The position numbers and the translations under genes were made by a program. Positions 1 to 10,784 of a stretch of 64,000 nucleotides of DNA are shown one piece after another. The stretch is from JALHVH01 sp963773685 (GTDB taxonomy: Bacteria > Acidobacteriota > Aminicenantia > Aminicenantales > Saccharicenantaceae), in NCBI GenBank assembly GCA_963773685.1, contig CAVZBY010000011.1:1-64000 (forward strand), in the 5' to 3' direction. How positions within the stretch are numbered: the stretch's first letter is position 1; each line of letters starts with the position of its first letter. The notes below the pieces were generated by a model. It saw only the letters and a list, made by a program, of their open reading frames with translations. It ran no database searches and was not told the DNA's origin.

Positions 1-34
1 TATGTGCGCGTCTGCTCGACTAGTACGTATTGCT
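1..34 (+). other. Probable untrimmed nanopore adapter at contig end
   Basis: Bases 24-34 read TACGTATTGCT, the 3' end of the Oxford Nanopore ligation (Y) adapter top strand. The preceding bases resemble the rest of that adapter with errors. The receptor reading frame has an in-frame stop at 21-23 and is open only downstream, so genomic sequence seems to begin near base 35. The match is from memory of the adapter sequence and is not an alignment result. Confidence 0.75.
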
Positions 35-1740
35 GCAGGTCACGCCGACCCACGTCTTCAACTTCCAATGGACGCGGTTCTTCTCGAGCGACCTATTCGC
101 GAACCTGCGGGTCGGCTACGTCGAGTCCGACTTCAACATGCTGGCCAAGACCGCGCTCCCGAACCTCTACGAGGTGACGACCGGGAACGTCTCGGGAAGC
201 TACGGCAACGACGACCTCAACAAGAGGGACAGGCTCCAGATCAACGTCGACGCGACCCGGTTCATCGACGGGCTGGCCGGGTCCCACGAGCTGAAGTTCG
301 GCGGGGAGTTCATGTACTCCTGGAGCTACTGGGGCCTGCATTGGAAGACCGATCCGCGGAACGGCATGTCCTTCATCAACACCTGGGGCGGAGAGCCGTG
401 GTACGGGACCTATTACGCAGACCTCGACAAGCACGAGAACACGATGAACTCCGCCGCCTTCATCAACGACTCCTGGACGCTCAATAACCGTCTGACGCTG
501 AATTTGGGTCTGAGGTTCGAGCACCAGCGCGGCATCATCCCCCCGCAGAACCGGGGCGAGGGCGAACAGAGCCTTTACGGCTACACCTACAATCGCAGCG
601 TGACCAAGAGCCTGACGCCCCTGAAATGGACGACGCTGGCCCCGAGACTGGGCGGGATCTTCGACCTCACGGGAGACGGGAAGACCCTGGTCAAGGCCAG
701 CTTCTCCCGCTATTACGCGGCCAACCTCACCCAGTGGTTCTCCTACCTCAATCCTAACGACTTCGTTGTGGCGCTGGACATGCTGAATCCCGACTGGTCC
801 CGGGCCGACACCCCGTTCTATCTTTACGTTCCCGGCAGCAACACGGCCGGATACGGGGACCATAAGCTGAAGAACCCGTATATCGATGAGTTCACGATCG
901 GCGTCGAGCGCGAGGTCCTGACCGACTTTTCGATGGGCGTCCGGTACATCAAGAAATGGGACAGGAACCTCATCGAGGACGTGAACGCCAACATGCTGGA
1001 CATGGACGCGCTGATGGACCGGGGCGAGCTGCATCTGGAAGAACTGGGAGGCCGTCACGGTGACGGACCCCTACGACGGGAGCACGCAGACGTTCTACAG
1101 TCAGACGGCCTTCCCGGCGGCCGTCTATTACACCGTCAATCCTCCCGGCGCGGAGCGGAACTACGACGGCTTCGAGGCCACGCTGAACAAGAGGTTCTCC
1201 GGGAGATGGGGCCTGTCGGTCTCCTACACTTATCAGAATTCCCGGGGACTCATCGGAACGGATTTCAACGACAGCTACGGCGCCCGCGGCTATTTCGACG
1301 ACCCCAACGAGCACACGAACGCTTTCGGGCACATGAACCTCGAGCGCCCGCATCAATTCAAGGTCCAGGGCATGGTCAAGGGGCCCTGGGGGATCATGGG
1401 CAGCTGCTATTATCGGTACCTGTCCGGACAGCGCTACACGCGGAAGATCAACAGCACCGATCTCGGCCTTGATCTGGGCCAGGGGGACACGACCATATAC
1501 GCGGAAAAGCGCGGGTCCCGCGGACTTCCGGCCTTCAACGTTCTCGACCTCCGGCTGGAAAAGACGGTCCGCCTCAGGAGACTCGCCCTGAGCGTGTTCG
1601 TCGACGGCTTCAACGTCTTCAACGCCAACAAGGCGACCGGGGTGGAGGACCTGTCGAGCAACGCAAGCCGGGTCTTCGGAGAGATGACCGCCATCCAGAA
1701 CCCGCGCATCTTCAGGCTGGGGGCGAAGTTCGAGTTCTGA
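35..1740 (+). CDS. TonB-dependent receptor, C-terminal part (5' truncated, frameshifted)
   Basis: This is the outer-membrane beta-barrel portion of an Oar-like TonB-dependent receptor; the signal peptide, carboxypeptidase-regulatory domain and plug lie off the contig. The protein shows alternating beta-strand patterns, barrel phrases such as NNRLTLNLGLRFEHQ and FDLTGDGKTLVKASFSRYY, and a final aromatic residue (GAKFEF), as expected for BAM-dependent barrel insertion. The frame changes near 1030: the upstream part reads through MDMDALMDRG and the downstream part resumes at WKNWEAVTVTDPYDG. Removing one base around 1031 joins them, so a sequencing insertion is likelier than a pseudogene. It is a paralogue of the complete receptor at 5321-8549. 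A strong terminator follows 25 bp after the stop. The substrate is unknown. Confidence 0.85.
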
Positions 1741-1764
1741 TCGAACTTGTCAGGCGACCGAAGC

Positions 1765-1801
1765 GGGGAGGGGCGGTTGAATCCGCCCCTCCCCATTTTT
1801 T
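1765..1801 (+). terminator. Rho-independent terminator of the first TonB receptor
   Basis: A perfect 12-bp stem (GGGGAGGGGCGG / CCGCCCCTCCCC) with the 6-nt loop TTGAAT is followed by ATTTTTT. It lies 25 bp after the receptor stop codon. Confidence 0.95.
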
Positions 1802-1835
1802 GACATTTCTCCCAATTCCGGGAGATCGTATGTTT

Positions 1836-2039
1836 CGTTTCTTTTTATGCCTGAAGGAATTCTCGGCTCGGGGTGTGCCTTCCGTCGGCCGCGATTTGTC
1901 CCAGCGAGCCAAATCGCTTTCGCTTCGGGCTCCGCTCTCCCCGTCCTGTCGGTACGGGGAACCGTGCCCGCTCCGCCCTCAGACGACCTCCTCCAGGCAT
2001 CACCCCTGCGCCATTGATCAGAAGGCATAAAAAGAAACG
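1836..2039. repeat. 17-bp perfect inverted repeat around ~170 bp of non-coding DNA
   Basis: CGTTTCTTTTTATGCCT at 1836-1852 recurs as its exact reverse complement at 2023-2039. The A/T-rich arms contrast with the GC-rich interior and flanks. No convincing ORF lies inside. It could be a MITE-like relic, a structured RNA or two operators. The rest of the 1741-2281 interval holds only the terminator before it and the promoter at 2217-2245. Confidence 0.7.
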
Positions 2040-2216
2040 CGCTTACCATGGTATAGAACCCGAACCCTTCTCCCATGCTGGTGAAGAATGCGATGAAGTG
2101 GCCTTGACGAGGAGAAGCGGCGGTCGAAGGCGCCTCCCTCGTTTCGCAACGCTCCTTTCCCCATCCGCGTTCCCAAAAATGTACGGTGCCGTGCCGGCCG
2201 GGCCCGTCCGTCCGGT

Positions 2217-2245
2217 TTGACTTTGAGCGCGGGGCGGGATACCAT
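2217..2245 (+). promoter_or_regulatory. Sigma70-type promoter of the TPR/GWxTD unit
   Basis: -35 TTGACT (2217-2222), a 17-bp spacer and -10 TACCAT (2240-2245). The predicted transcription start is about 30 bp before the GTG at 2282. Confidence 0.65.
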
Positions 2246-2281
2246 AAATCCGTTAGGGCATGTCATCACAAGAAGGATAGG

Positions 2282-3217
2282 GTGAGCCTCATGAGGAACG
2301 ATCGCTCTCGTCTCGCGGCATGGGCTTTGGCTGCGGCCGTGTTGCTTTGCGTCCAGAACCTGCCGGGTCCGGTCCAGGGCACGGTCAAGGGCGTGATCAA
2401 GGACAAGAAGGGAAATCCCCTCGAGGGCGCCAAGGTCACGGTCGTATCCATCCTGTACTCGGCCATCAAGTACACCCTCAAAACCAATGCCAAAGGGGAG
2501 TTCATCCAGATCGGCTTCCAGCCCGACTACTATCAGATCAAGGCCGAAAAGGACGGCTTCCTCCCCGCCATCACGGAGAAGCACGTCGGCATCATGGAGG
2601 TCGTCGAGGTCAACCTGGAGCTCGAGGAGGGCAAGTACTTCATCGGCGAGGCCCCGGGAGACAAGGACTTCAAGAAAGGCAACGAGCTTTTCGTCGCCGG
2701 TAAATACGCCGAGGCCGTGGAGGCTTACAAGACCGCTATCGGAAACGAGCCCGGCGAACCCGTCTATTACGGCAATCTCGGATTGAGCTACCTGAGGTTA
2801 GGGAACAACGAGGAAGCCTTGGTCGCGTTCAAGAAGATGCTCGAGGTCCAGCCCGAGAGCTATAGCGCGAGCAAGAATATCGGCCAGATCCTCGGAGCGG
2901 AGAAGAAGTACGAGGAAGCTCTCCCATACTTCCAGAAGGCGTCGGAGCTGAGCACGACCGACCCGGACGCCTTCTACAACCTCGGCGCCTGCCTCGTCAA
3001 CCTCCAGGATTTCGAGAAGGCGGCGACGGCTTTCACCCGGGCGAAAGAGCTGCAGCCGGACCTCGCCCCGGCCTATTATCAGCTGGGGATGATCTACGTC
3101 AACCTGAACAAGAAGCCCGAAGCCATACAGAACCTGGAAAAATTCGTCGAGCTCGCGCCCGAGGACCAGAACGCCGCCGTGGCCAAGCAGGTCCTGGCGT
3201 TCTTGAAATCGCAATAG
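2282..3217 (+). CDS. Carboxypeptidase-regulatory-domain / TPR protein, exported
   Basis: A roughly 311-residue protein with a hydrophobic N-terminal export segment (LAAWALAAAVLLCVQ), then one carboxypeptidase regulatory-like beta-sandwich (about residues 28-100; GTVKGVIKDKKGNPLEGAKV). About five TPR units follow to the C-terminus (VYYGNLGLSYLRLGNNEEAL, AFYNLGACLVNLQDFEKA and similar). The architecture indicates a periplasmic or outer-membrane scaffold, not an enzyme. GTG at 2282 sits 4 nt after an AGGA; the ATG at 2291 is the alternative start. The GWxTD gene starts 29 bp after it on the same strand, so the two are probably co-transcribed. The partner is not known; its position between TonB receptors suggests involvement in the uptake machinery. 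Confidence 0.85.
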   Translation: MSLMRNDRSRLAAWALAAAVLLCVQNLPGPVQGTVKGVIKDKKGNPLEGAKVTVVSILYSAIKYTLKTNAKGEFIQIGFQPDYYQIKAEKDGFLPAITEKHVGIMEVVEVNLELEEGKYFIGEAPGDKDFKKGNELFVAGKYAEAVEAYKTAIGNEPGEPVYYGNLGLSYLRLGNNEEALVAFKKMLEVQPESYSASKNIGQILGAEKKYEEALPYFQKASELSTTDPDAFYNLGACLVNLQDFEKAATAFTRAKELQPDLAPAYYQLGMIYVNLNKKPEAIQNLEKFVELAPEDQNAAVAKQVLAFLKSQ

Positions 3218-3246
3218 GGCCGCAGCCGGAACCGAGGAGATCCACC

Positions 3247-4999
3247 ATGACCGGACACGGACGAAAGAGGGCCTTATGGGCGCTGATCTTCGGAGGGACC
3301 CTCCTTTCCGGAGCCGCCCTGCCCGGAAGCGGGGCCGTGAGCACGGGCCCCGTCGCGTTCCAGGAAGCGAAAAAGGCGGGGAAGCCCCCGGCCCTTTCCG
3401 AGAAGCACAAGAAGTGGCTGGATGAAGAGGTCCCCTATATCATCTCCGAGAATGAAAAGGCCGTCTTCCGCAGTCTGAGGAACGACGGCGAGCGCGAGAA
3501 CTTCATAAAGATGTTCTGGAAGCGGCGCGATCCGACCCCGGAAACTCCGCTCAATGAGTTCCGGGAAGAGCACTACCGGAGGATCTCCTTCGCCAACGAC
3601 GCGTATTTCGAGGGGAAAGCGGGCTGGCGGTCGGACCGGGGAAGGGTCTACATCATGTTCGGCCCGCCGGATTTCTTCGAGACGAATCCGGGAGGAGGCA
3701 GGGGTTTCCTCCTGGGGACCAATGCGCCTTCGGCCGAATTTCCGTCCGAAGTCTGGACCTATAGGGAGATCCCGGGGCTCAAGCTCCAGGAAGGCCGCGT
3801 CGACTTCACGTTCGTCAATTATTATGCCGCGGGGTCCTACCAGCTGACGGACAACCCCGCCCTGGCGAACGCCCTCAGGAACATCTCGGTCCCGGCCCGC
3901 TATGCCGGATACAACGATATGCCCAGCGACAGCAACTACCTATCTCCGTCCGAGATCGCCGCCAGGGCCCAGAACACCTACAAACAGCCGCTCCAGCAGC
4001 TCCAATTGATGGCCGAGCTGACCAAGTCCAGGGGAGAGGTCATGGAGGAGCTCGAACGAAGCTCCCGGCAGCGGAAGCTCAAAGGGATCGTCGAATCCAA
4101 GGCCTCGGTGAGCGCCCTGACCATCGTCTCGAAACAATGCTTCCTCGGCGGAGCGGAGGGGCTGACGTACGTGCCCATGGTCCTCGAGGTCCCGGCGAAG
4201 GACCTGGAGTTCCGTCCCGAAAAGGACCGGTACCAGGGCCTCCTGAACTTCTACATCGAAGTGAAGGACGCGGACGGGCCCGTATTCCAGAAAAGCGACC
4301 GCCTGGAGATGAACCTCAAGGAGGACAGCTACCGGAGGAGGCTCGCGGAGCATTATCAATATCTCCAGGGCGCAACCTTGAAGTCCGGCCGGTACTTCCT
4401 CCATCTCGTCGTCTGGGACGAGATCAGCGGCAAGGTCGGATACCTCGACAAGTGGATCGAACGTCCCGGACATGTCCTCCGGCGCATTCGGCGCGAGCGA
4501 GATCATTCTCGCCCGCGAGATCCGGAGGATGGAAGAGAAGCCCGCGGATGTCATGGTCGCCACCCAGGACCTCCCGGCCATGAGAACCCTCCGGACGACC
4601 GACCTCAAGGTCCCCGAGAAGATGAACATGCGCTCCCGGGGAGGCCCTTTCGTCTTCGGCGACCTGGACGTCAACCCGGCCGTGACGGCCATCTACTCCG
4701 GAGGCGAAGATCTGTCGTATTTTTATCAGATCTACAACGCGACCTTCGACGAGGCCCTCGGCGTCGCCCGGATCCGTATCGAAGAACGGATCCTGAAGGA
4801 CGGCGCTGTAGCCGTCGAAGTCGCCGATTCGGGAGATTTCCAGGTTCCGATCGCTAAAAGATCCGATCAGGGGATAAACCGCGGCAACCGGTTCCGCCTG
4901 CCGAAGCTGGCTCCGGGGAATTATGAGCTCGTCGTCAGAGTGAGGGACATCTTCTCGGGCAAGAGCTCCGAGAAGCGGACGGCGTTCGAAGTCAAATAA
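3247..4999 (+). CDS. GWxTD-domain protein (one frameshift)
   Basis: About 583 residues after repair. The order is an N-terminal signal region (ALWALIFGGTLLSGAALPG), then a GWxTD domain of about 180 residues. That domain contains YIISENEKAVFRSLRNDGER, FWKRRDPTPETPLNEFREEH and, near residue 126, GWRSDRGRVYIMFGPPD. The signature Thr of GWxTD is Ser here. A C-terminal beta-rich region ends in GNYELVVRVRDIFSGK. The frame breaks near 4461; removing one A gives WIDVPDMSSGAFGASEI. GWxTD proteins have no established biochemical function and are common in Aminicenantota-like and Acidobacteriota-like genomes. An ATG at 3247 follows GAGGAGATCC. A second family member lies at 15045-16491. Confidence 0.88.
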
Positions 5000-5320
5000 A
5001 TCCAGAAAAACGAATCCCATTCAATAATATGGATATTCCCTCCGGCTAAAGCCTCCTGGGTTATTTGTATTCAAATTATTATCTATCAGTTATATGTCAG
5101 TTTGGGCCCATCTCGGGATGGCACCGAATTTGCATATAATCGAAGGCATGAAGCCTTTTTATCAGGGGAGGAGTATACAGCCGACAAACTATTCCAAACA
5201 ACGGAAGGGCGGGGAGCCATGCGCGGCATGGGGCTCCCAAGGGAGTCTCGCGGAGCGGGAAGGCGCCCTGCGGGAGGGGGAAAACACAAGATCCCAGATC
5301 ATGGGATTCGGAGGAGTTTA
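5000..5320 (+). promoter_or_regulatory. Leader and promoter region of the second TonB receptor
   Basis: This 321-bp gap is clearly more A/T-rich than its surroundings in its first 140 bp. It contains a degenerate palindromic element with the core GGCTAAAGCC (about 5045-5054) and a consensus -10 TATAAT at 5135-5140 with a weak -35. A leader of ~180 nt carries a hairpin at 5212-5238: GGGAGCC pairs with GGCTCCC and ATGC with GCAT. GGAGGAG precedes the ATG at 5321. I recognise no riboswitch class. Confidence 0.5.
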
Positions 5321-8300
5321 ATGACCTTAAGAAAGCTGTCCATTTTCTGTCTCGCTTTTCTTATGGTGGCTTCTCTCGGAATGGCCCAGTCCAAGGATAC
5401 GGCGACGGTCCTCGGGTCCGTCTACGATGTCGAAGGGGCTCCGCTGCCCGGCGTTACCGTGACAGCGAAGAACCTCGACATGGGGCTGGTCCAGTCCACC
5501 GTAACCAACGATTCGGGCCAGTACCGGATCGAGAAGCTGCCCCGCGGCATGTATACGCTTACCGCGGCCATCCAGGGATTCAAGACGACCACCCGTGAAG
5601 GCGTAGAGCTCGTCATCGGGTCGGAAGTCAAGGTCAACTTCAACCTGGAGATCGGAAAGCTCGAGGAGAACATCACGGTCATCGGCGTCTCGCCCCTGGT
5701 CGAGACGACGCGGGCCCAGGTGTCGACCGTCATCACCGAGAAGGAATTCATGAGCTATCCGCAGGGCAACCGCGACTATACGTCCCTGATCGGGTACGCC
5801 CCCGGGACCTCGCCCAACGACGGCCGGTCCGGATACGCCATCAACGGGATGCGCGGCTCATCGAACAACTTCCAGATCGACGGCATCGACAACAACGACA
5901 ACGGCACCGCTTCGAACGCCGTAACGAGCATGCCGCCCGAATCCATTCAGGAGTTCCGTCTCGTTTCCAACAATTTCTCGGCCGAGTACGGCCGGAACTC
6001 CGGCGGCGTCATCAACGCCGTCATGAAGTCCGGGACCAACGAGCTTCCACGGCAACGCCTGGTTCTTCTACAGGGGCGGCAGCTCGCTGTTCCAGACCGA
6101 GGACTGGCTGTCGCACGACCTGCCTCCTTATAAGAGGTTCCAGTACGGCGGGACGATCGGCGGACCGATCAAGAAGGACAAGACGTTCTTCTTCGCCTCG
6201 TTCGAAGGGGTCGCCCAGGATGACGAGGCCCGCGATCCGTACTACTTCTTCACGCCGGAAGCCATCAGCCGGTCGCAGGGCTCGGCCCGGGAGTACTTCG
6301 ATAAGTACGGCGCCGACTACCCCGTTCCGACGGAAGATTTCATCGACGTCGACGGCGACGGCCTCATCGACGCCGGCCGGTACATCTGGAACGGAACCGG
6401 CAAAACGCGGGGCTATAATTTCGGGCTCAAGATCGACCACATCTTCTCCGAAAAGGACAGGATCGCGTTCCGCTGGCTCTTCAACACCTACAAGTACCAG
6501 TGGGATTTCGACAACGTTCCCGGCCAGATCAAGAAGAATCCTTATTCCTATCACACCGGCGGATTGACCTGGCTCCACCTCTTCAGCCCGACCATGTACA
6601 ACGAGGTCAGGATCGGGTACCACCGCGACTACGCGGACTGGCCGCGCGTCGCTCCCGAGGTCCCGCAGCTCGGCGGCTACACCTACTTCAGCGACAACGT
6701 CCACGCCATCGGCGACTGGGGGAACATGCCCCAGAGATTCGCCAACAACACCTATCAGTTGGTCGATGTCCTGAACTTCCAGGTCGGCAACCACAGCATC
6801 AAGCTCGGCGGCGAGGCCAGACTCTGGAACTCGGAGTCGACATTCGACGCCAACGTCGCGGGGAACTACTATTTCATCGATTCGACCTGGTTCCTCTATG
6901 ACCTGGGCGCCTACTACCTGTTCATGGGCGTCGATCCCCCCAATCCTCCGGAGGGCAACCCCTATGCTTTGGGACCCGCCTCGCAGGAATTCAAGATCGG
7001 CAACACCCACAGGAAATGGCAGGGTCTCGAGGGCGGTCTGTTCATCCAGGACGACTGGCGCGTAACCGACAAGCTGACCCTTTCTCTCGGCCTGCGCTGG
7101 GAGTACTACGGAGTCCCCAAAGAGAAGTCGGGCGTCGGCATCAACATGCCCGCCGCCGGGACTCAGGCCGGCCATGATTCGCTCCAGGTCATCGAGGGCA
7201 CATACGGCGAAGAAGGCATCCGGAACCTCATTTTCGACGGCCGGCAACTGCTCGGCAAGGGGCTCTGGAACCCCTATTACAAGGCCTTTGCGCCCAAGGT
7301 CAGCTTCGCCTATGATCTGACGGGCGACGGCAAGACCTCGCTCCGCGCCGGCGCGGGCATCTCCTATGACCGAACGTTCAACAACACGTACGAGAACGAC
7401 CGGTTCAACTATCCCGACTTCACGTTCGTCGGGATCGGCGGCTGGGACGCTTTCTATCCCTATTCCGTCGGATACCCCGCTATCCATCCCACTTTCCCGG
7501 GATCCATCCCCCAGGAGAACCTCGCGGCCGGAGGCTACAGGGTTTCGCTGCGCTGGATGATGCCCGACCTGATCCCTCAGAAGGCCTATAACTGGCTCAT
7601 CGGCATCCAGAGGGAGCTCTCGGCGAATGTCTCCATCGAGCTCAATTATACGGGCTCGGCGGGCAGGAACCTGGGCTCCATCCAGCGGCCGAACCGCTTC
7701 ACCGGGGACAGGTTGGACGGCGTGTCGAACCTCATCAATCCCCTGATCGCCGCCACAGGACTGAACGTCCGCACCCAGAACCTCAAATCCGACTACCACG
7801 CGTTCACGGCGACCATCAACAAGAGGTTCTCCAACGGCTGGTCCTGGTACACCGCCTACACCTACGGAGTCGCCAAGGACCAGGATTCCGACTATTTCGG
7901 CGAAGACCCCAGCACGCTCGGGGCCGTGTCCAACGAACGGGTCGGGGACGAGTACGGCTACGCCGAGTTCGACCGGCGGCATCGGGTCGTCGGCGGCATG
8001 ATCTTCGACATCCCCTTCTTCAAGAACTCCAAGAACTGGTTCCTCAAGAACGTTATCGCCGGCTGGCAGATCTCCAGCAACTTCCACTTCACATCCGGCG
8101 CCCCGTTCACGATCCGGGCCAACGCGGCCTCCGCGGATTGGAACCAGGATTACAACAGCAACGACCGGCCCATCTGGCTCGGGGGCAGCAGCTACCAGGA
8201 TATCATCACCTGGACGGACGGAAGGCCCGGTTGGGACAAGAGCCTCTTCGGCGTCCCCAACCTTCCCACCGGGGCCCGGGACATGAACTACTACGACCAG

Positions 8301-8549
8301 GCCTTCGTTCCCCGCATGGCGTTCCGGTGGTTCCCGACCCACAACGTCAATATCTCCCTGCAGAAGTACTGGACAGTCTCCGTGGCCGGAAAGGAAGTCA
8401 CGCTCCAGGGGATCTTCGAGGTCTTCAACGTCCTCAAGTCCTATTTCTGGGATCTTCCGTCCTTCAACTGGACCGCTGCCGATTTCGGCATCTCTCACAG
8501 GATGAGCGGCCAGAGGACGTCCCAAGTCTCGGTCCGGATCATGTTCTAA
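5321..8549 (+). CDS. TonB-dependent receptor, Oar-like (one frameshift)
   Basis: A full-length outer-membrane receptor of about 1075 residues after repair. The order is: signal peptide (residues 1-24), carboxypeptidase regulatory-like domain (ATVLGSVYDVEGAPLPGVTV, ~28-110), plug (GYAINGMRGSSNNFQIDGID, SAEYGRNSGGVINAVMKSGT, ~125-245), and a long beta-barrel ending in VSVRIMF. The frame breaks near 6044; dropping one base of GAGCTTCC yields NELHGNAWFFYRG. Paralogues of this type import large or unknown substrates with TonB-ExbBD, which is not in this window. No SusD partner is adjacent. The ATG at 5321 has GGAGG 7 nt upstream. A strong terminator follows at 8574. Confidence 0.92.
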
Positions 8550-8573
8550 GGCTCACGCACGCACAGACGCTCA

Positions 8574-8612
8574 AAGCCCTGCCCCGGCCCTCCGGGGCAG
8601 GGCTTTTCTTTT
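8574..8612 (+). terminator. Rho-independent terminator after the TonB receptor
   Basis: A perfect 14-bp stem (AAGCCCTGCCCCGG / CCGGGGCAGGGCTT) with a CCCT loop runs into TTCTTTT. It insulates the receptor from the downstream operon. Confidence 0.95.
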
Positions 8613-8619
8613 CGGGCAA

Positions 8620-8648
8620 TTGAAGCCATGCCTCCAATCTGCTATATT
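8620..8648 (+). promoter_or_regulatory. Promoter of the sulfatase-fold/TPR operon
   Basis: -35 TTGAAG (8620-8625), a 17-bp spacer and -10 TATATT (8643-8648). The ATG at 8655 begins after only 6 nt, so the transcript would start at or one base from the start codon. Confidence 0.75.
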
Positions 8649-8654
8649 TTTCGA

Positions 8655-10784
8655 ATGGCGGCCAAGATCGGAATCCTGGGCTTGATCCTGTTCCTGATGG
8701 TCCCGGGGTTGGGCGTCGGGGCTCTGCCCGGCTCAACCGCCAAGGTCGCGAGGGAGGGAAATCTCAACGTCCTCCTCATCACCCTGGACACGATGAGGGC
8801 CGACCGCCTAGGAGCTTATGGATGGAGCGGGGCCAGGACCCCGAACATCGACGCGCTTGCGGCCGGGGGAGTGAGATTCGCCCGCGCTTATTGCCCGGCG
8901 CCCCTGACCCTGCCCTCCCATTGTTCCATCCTGACAGGGACCTACCCGCTTTATCATAAGGTCCGCAACAACGGGTCCTACTACCTGGCCCCGGAAGCCG
9001 TGACCCTCGCGGAAAGGCTCCGGGACAAGGGCTTTCGGACCTCGGCTTTCGTCGCCTCATTCAACGTCGATTCGCGGTTCGGCCTGGACCAGGGATTCGC
9101 CGTGTATGACGACCGGGCCGACGACGATCAGATGCTCAAGACGTTCCGGTCCGAGCGTCGGGGCGACAAGGTTGCGGACGCCTTCATCGGCTGGCTGGAA
9201 GACAACTCCCGGAGCCGCTTCTTTTCCTGGGTACATTTCTACGATCCCCACATGCCCCACGACCCGCCGTCCCCGTACAAGGAGGAGTTCGCCGGCGACC
9301 TCTACGACGGCGAGGTCGCGTTCATGGACCATGAGCTGGGGCGGATCATCGACGCCCTGCGGGAGAAGGGGATCCTTTCGAAAACGCTCATCGTCGTCGC
9401 CGGGGACCACGGAGAGGCCTTGGGCGAAAAGGAAGAGCTCGATCACGGCATCTTCCTCTACGACGGAACGATGAAGGTCCCGTTGATCTTCTACGCGGAC
9501 GGTCGGCTTCCCGGGGGTCAGGTCGTCGACTCCCGGGTCAGGCTCATCGACATCATGCCGTCCGTGCTGGACATGCTCGGGATCCCGGCGAACCCGGAGA
9601 TCCAGGGGACGAGCCTCGTGCCGTACGTCGAAAGCGGGAGGGGCGAGGATCTGCCCTGCTACCTCGAGACCTTCTACCCTCCGGAAACCTTCGGCTGGTC
9701 CGAACTCCGGGGCCTCATCGACGGCGATTGGAAATTCATTCGGGCCCCCCGTTCGGAGCTTTACGACCTGAAGAACGACCCGAAAGAGGAAAGGGACCTG
9801 GTCGCGCGAGAGGCCGGGACGGCCGCCCGTCTCAACAAGAAGCTGGACGAGATCATCAAGGCTTACACTTCGAAGGCGGAGCCCGGCCGGAGGACGCTCT
9901 CGAACGAGGAGGAGGCCCGGCTGAGGTCGCTGGGCTATATCGGGGCGGATGCGTCGGTCAAGGTCGGAAAGGGGCCGCTTCCCGATCCCAAGGACAAGAT
10001 GGGGGAGTTCAAGACCCTCTTCAAAGCGAAACAGCTCGAATACCAGGGGGATCTCCAGGAATCGGAAAAATACTATCGTGAGGTCCTCCGGTTGGAGCCG
10101 GACGTTTCCTGGCATTATATCGGGCTGGCCATTCTTCTGGCCAAGGACCGGAGGGTCGGCGACGGCATCGGGGTCCTCAAGGACGGGCTCGCGAGGCTTC
10201 CCGACTCGGTCGTCCTCATGTCGCGGCTGGCCAGCTTCTATATGAGGGTCGGGGATTTCAAGAACGCCCTGGCGATGAGCCGGGCCACCCTGAAAAGGGA
10301 CCCCCGGCATTTCGACGCCCTGGTCATCGCCGGATGGTCGGAAGATATGCGCGGCGGCTGGAAGGAATCTGCCGGCTATTTCGAGAAGGCCCTGGAGATC
10401 GAGCCGGAGAACAAGTACACCCGTCTGAAGTACGCCTACGCCCTGGGGGCCCTCGGCCGGGGAGCCGAAGCGGCCCGGATGGACGAGGCCCTCAAGAAGG
10501 AATATCCCGGCGACGCCCGGGTCCATGCCGACCTCGGCGTCATCTACGCGTCGATGAACAAACTGGACCTGGCCGAGGAGAACCTGCGGAAGGCGGCGGA
10601 GCTGAATCCGGGGCCCGAATCCTATCTGGCCTGCTCGGCCATCCTCGAGAGGACGGGTAAGCTCGGCGACGCCATCACCTACCTTAAGCTCTTTCTCGAG
10701 ACGACCAAGGAAGGCGAGTCCCCGCGCGTCGTCCGGGCCCGGAAGGCGCTCGCAGAATGGGAAGACCGGATCAAGGTCCGATGA
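8655..10784 (+). CDS. Sulfatase-fold (alkaline phosphatase superfamily) TPR protein 1
   Basis: About 709 residues. Signal peptide (~1-26), then a sulfatase/phosphotransferase domain (~37-430) with NVLLITLDTMRADRLGAYG, HFYDPHMPHDPP, VVAGDHGEALGEKEELDHGIF and GDWKFIRAPRSELYDL, which together carry the usual Asp/His metal ligands. A TPR region follows (~460-690). At the nucleophile position, where sulfatases have C/S-x-P-x-R, this protein has T85-L-P-S-H89, so formylglycine formation is impossible. A Thr nucleophile is typical of phospho-(glycerol/ethanolamine) transferases, hence a phospho- or sulfo-transferase/hydrolase of unknown substrate. The start is chosen at 8655 because the -10 box occupies 8643-8648. 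It is the first of three tandem paralogues; its stop overlaps the next start (ATGA). Confidence 0.88.
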   Translation: MAAKIGILGLILFLMVPGLGVGALPGSTAKVAREGNLNVLLITLDTMRADRLGAYGWSGARTPNIDALAAGGVRFARAYCPAPLTLPSHCSILTGTYPLYHKVRNNGSYYLAPEAVTLAERLRDKGFRTSAFVASFNVDSRFGLDQGFAVYDDRADDDQMLKTFRSERRGDKVADAFIGWLEDNSRSRFFSWVHFYDPHMPHDPPSPYKEEFAGDLYDGEVAFMDHELGRIIDALREKGILSKTLIVVAGDHGEALGEKEELDHGIFLYDGTMKVPLIFYADGRLPGGQVVDSRVRLIDIMPSVLDMLGIPANPEIQGTSLVPYVESGRGEDLPCYLETFYPPETFGWSELRGLIDGDWKFIRAPRSELYDLKNDPKEERDLVAREAGTAARLNKKLDEIIKAYTSKAEPGRRTLSNEEEARLRSLGYIGADASVKVGKGPLPDPKDKMGEFKTLFKAKQLEYQGDLQESEKYYREVLRLEPDVSWHYIGLAILLAKDRRVGDGIGVLKDGLARLPDSVVLMSRLASFYMRVGDFKNALAMSRATLKRDPRHFDALVIAGWSEDMRGGWKESAGYFEKALEIEPENKYTRLKYAYALGALGRGAEAARMDEALKKEYPGDARVHADLGVIYASMNKLDLAEENLRKAAELNPGPESYLACSAILERTGKLGDAITYLKLFLETTKEGESPRVVRARKALAEWEDRIKVR

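Noticed and set aside
1800..2220. Short ORFs on both strands between the terminator and the TPR gene
   Set aside because: Compositions are unlike real proteins here, they overlap the inverted repeat, and none has a ribosome site or recognisable domain.
5000..5320. Riboswitch in the TonB receptor leader
   Set aside because: The leader has a good hairpin but none of the conserved cores of cobalamin, TPP, lysine, SAM or c-di-GMP classes that I can recognise.
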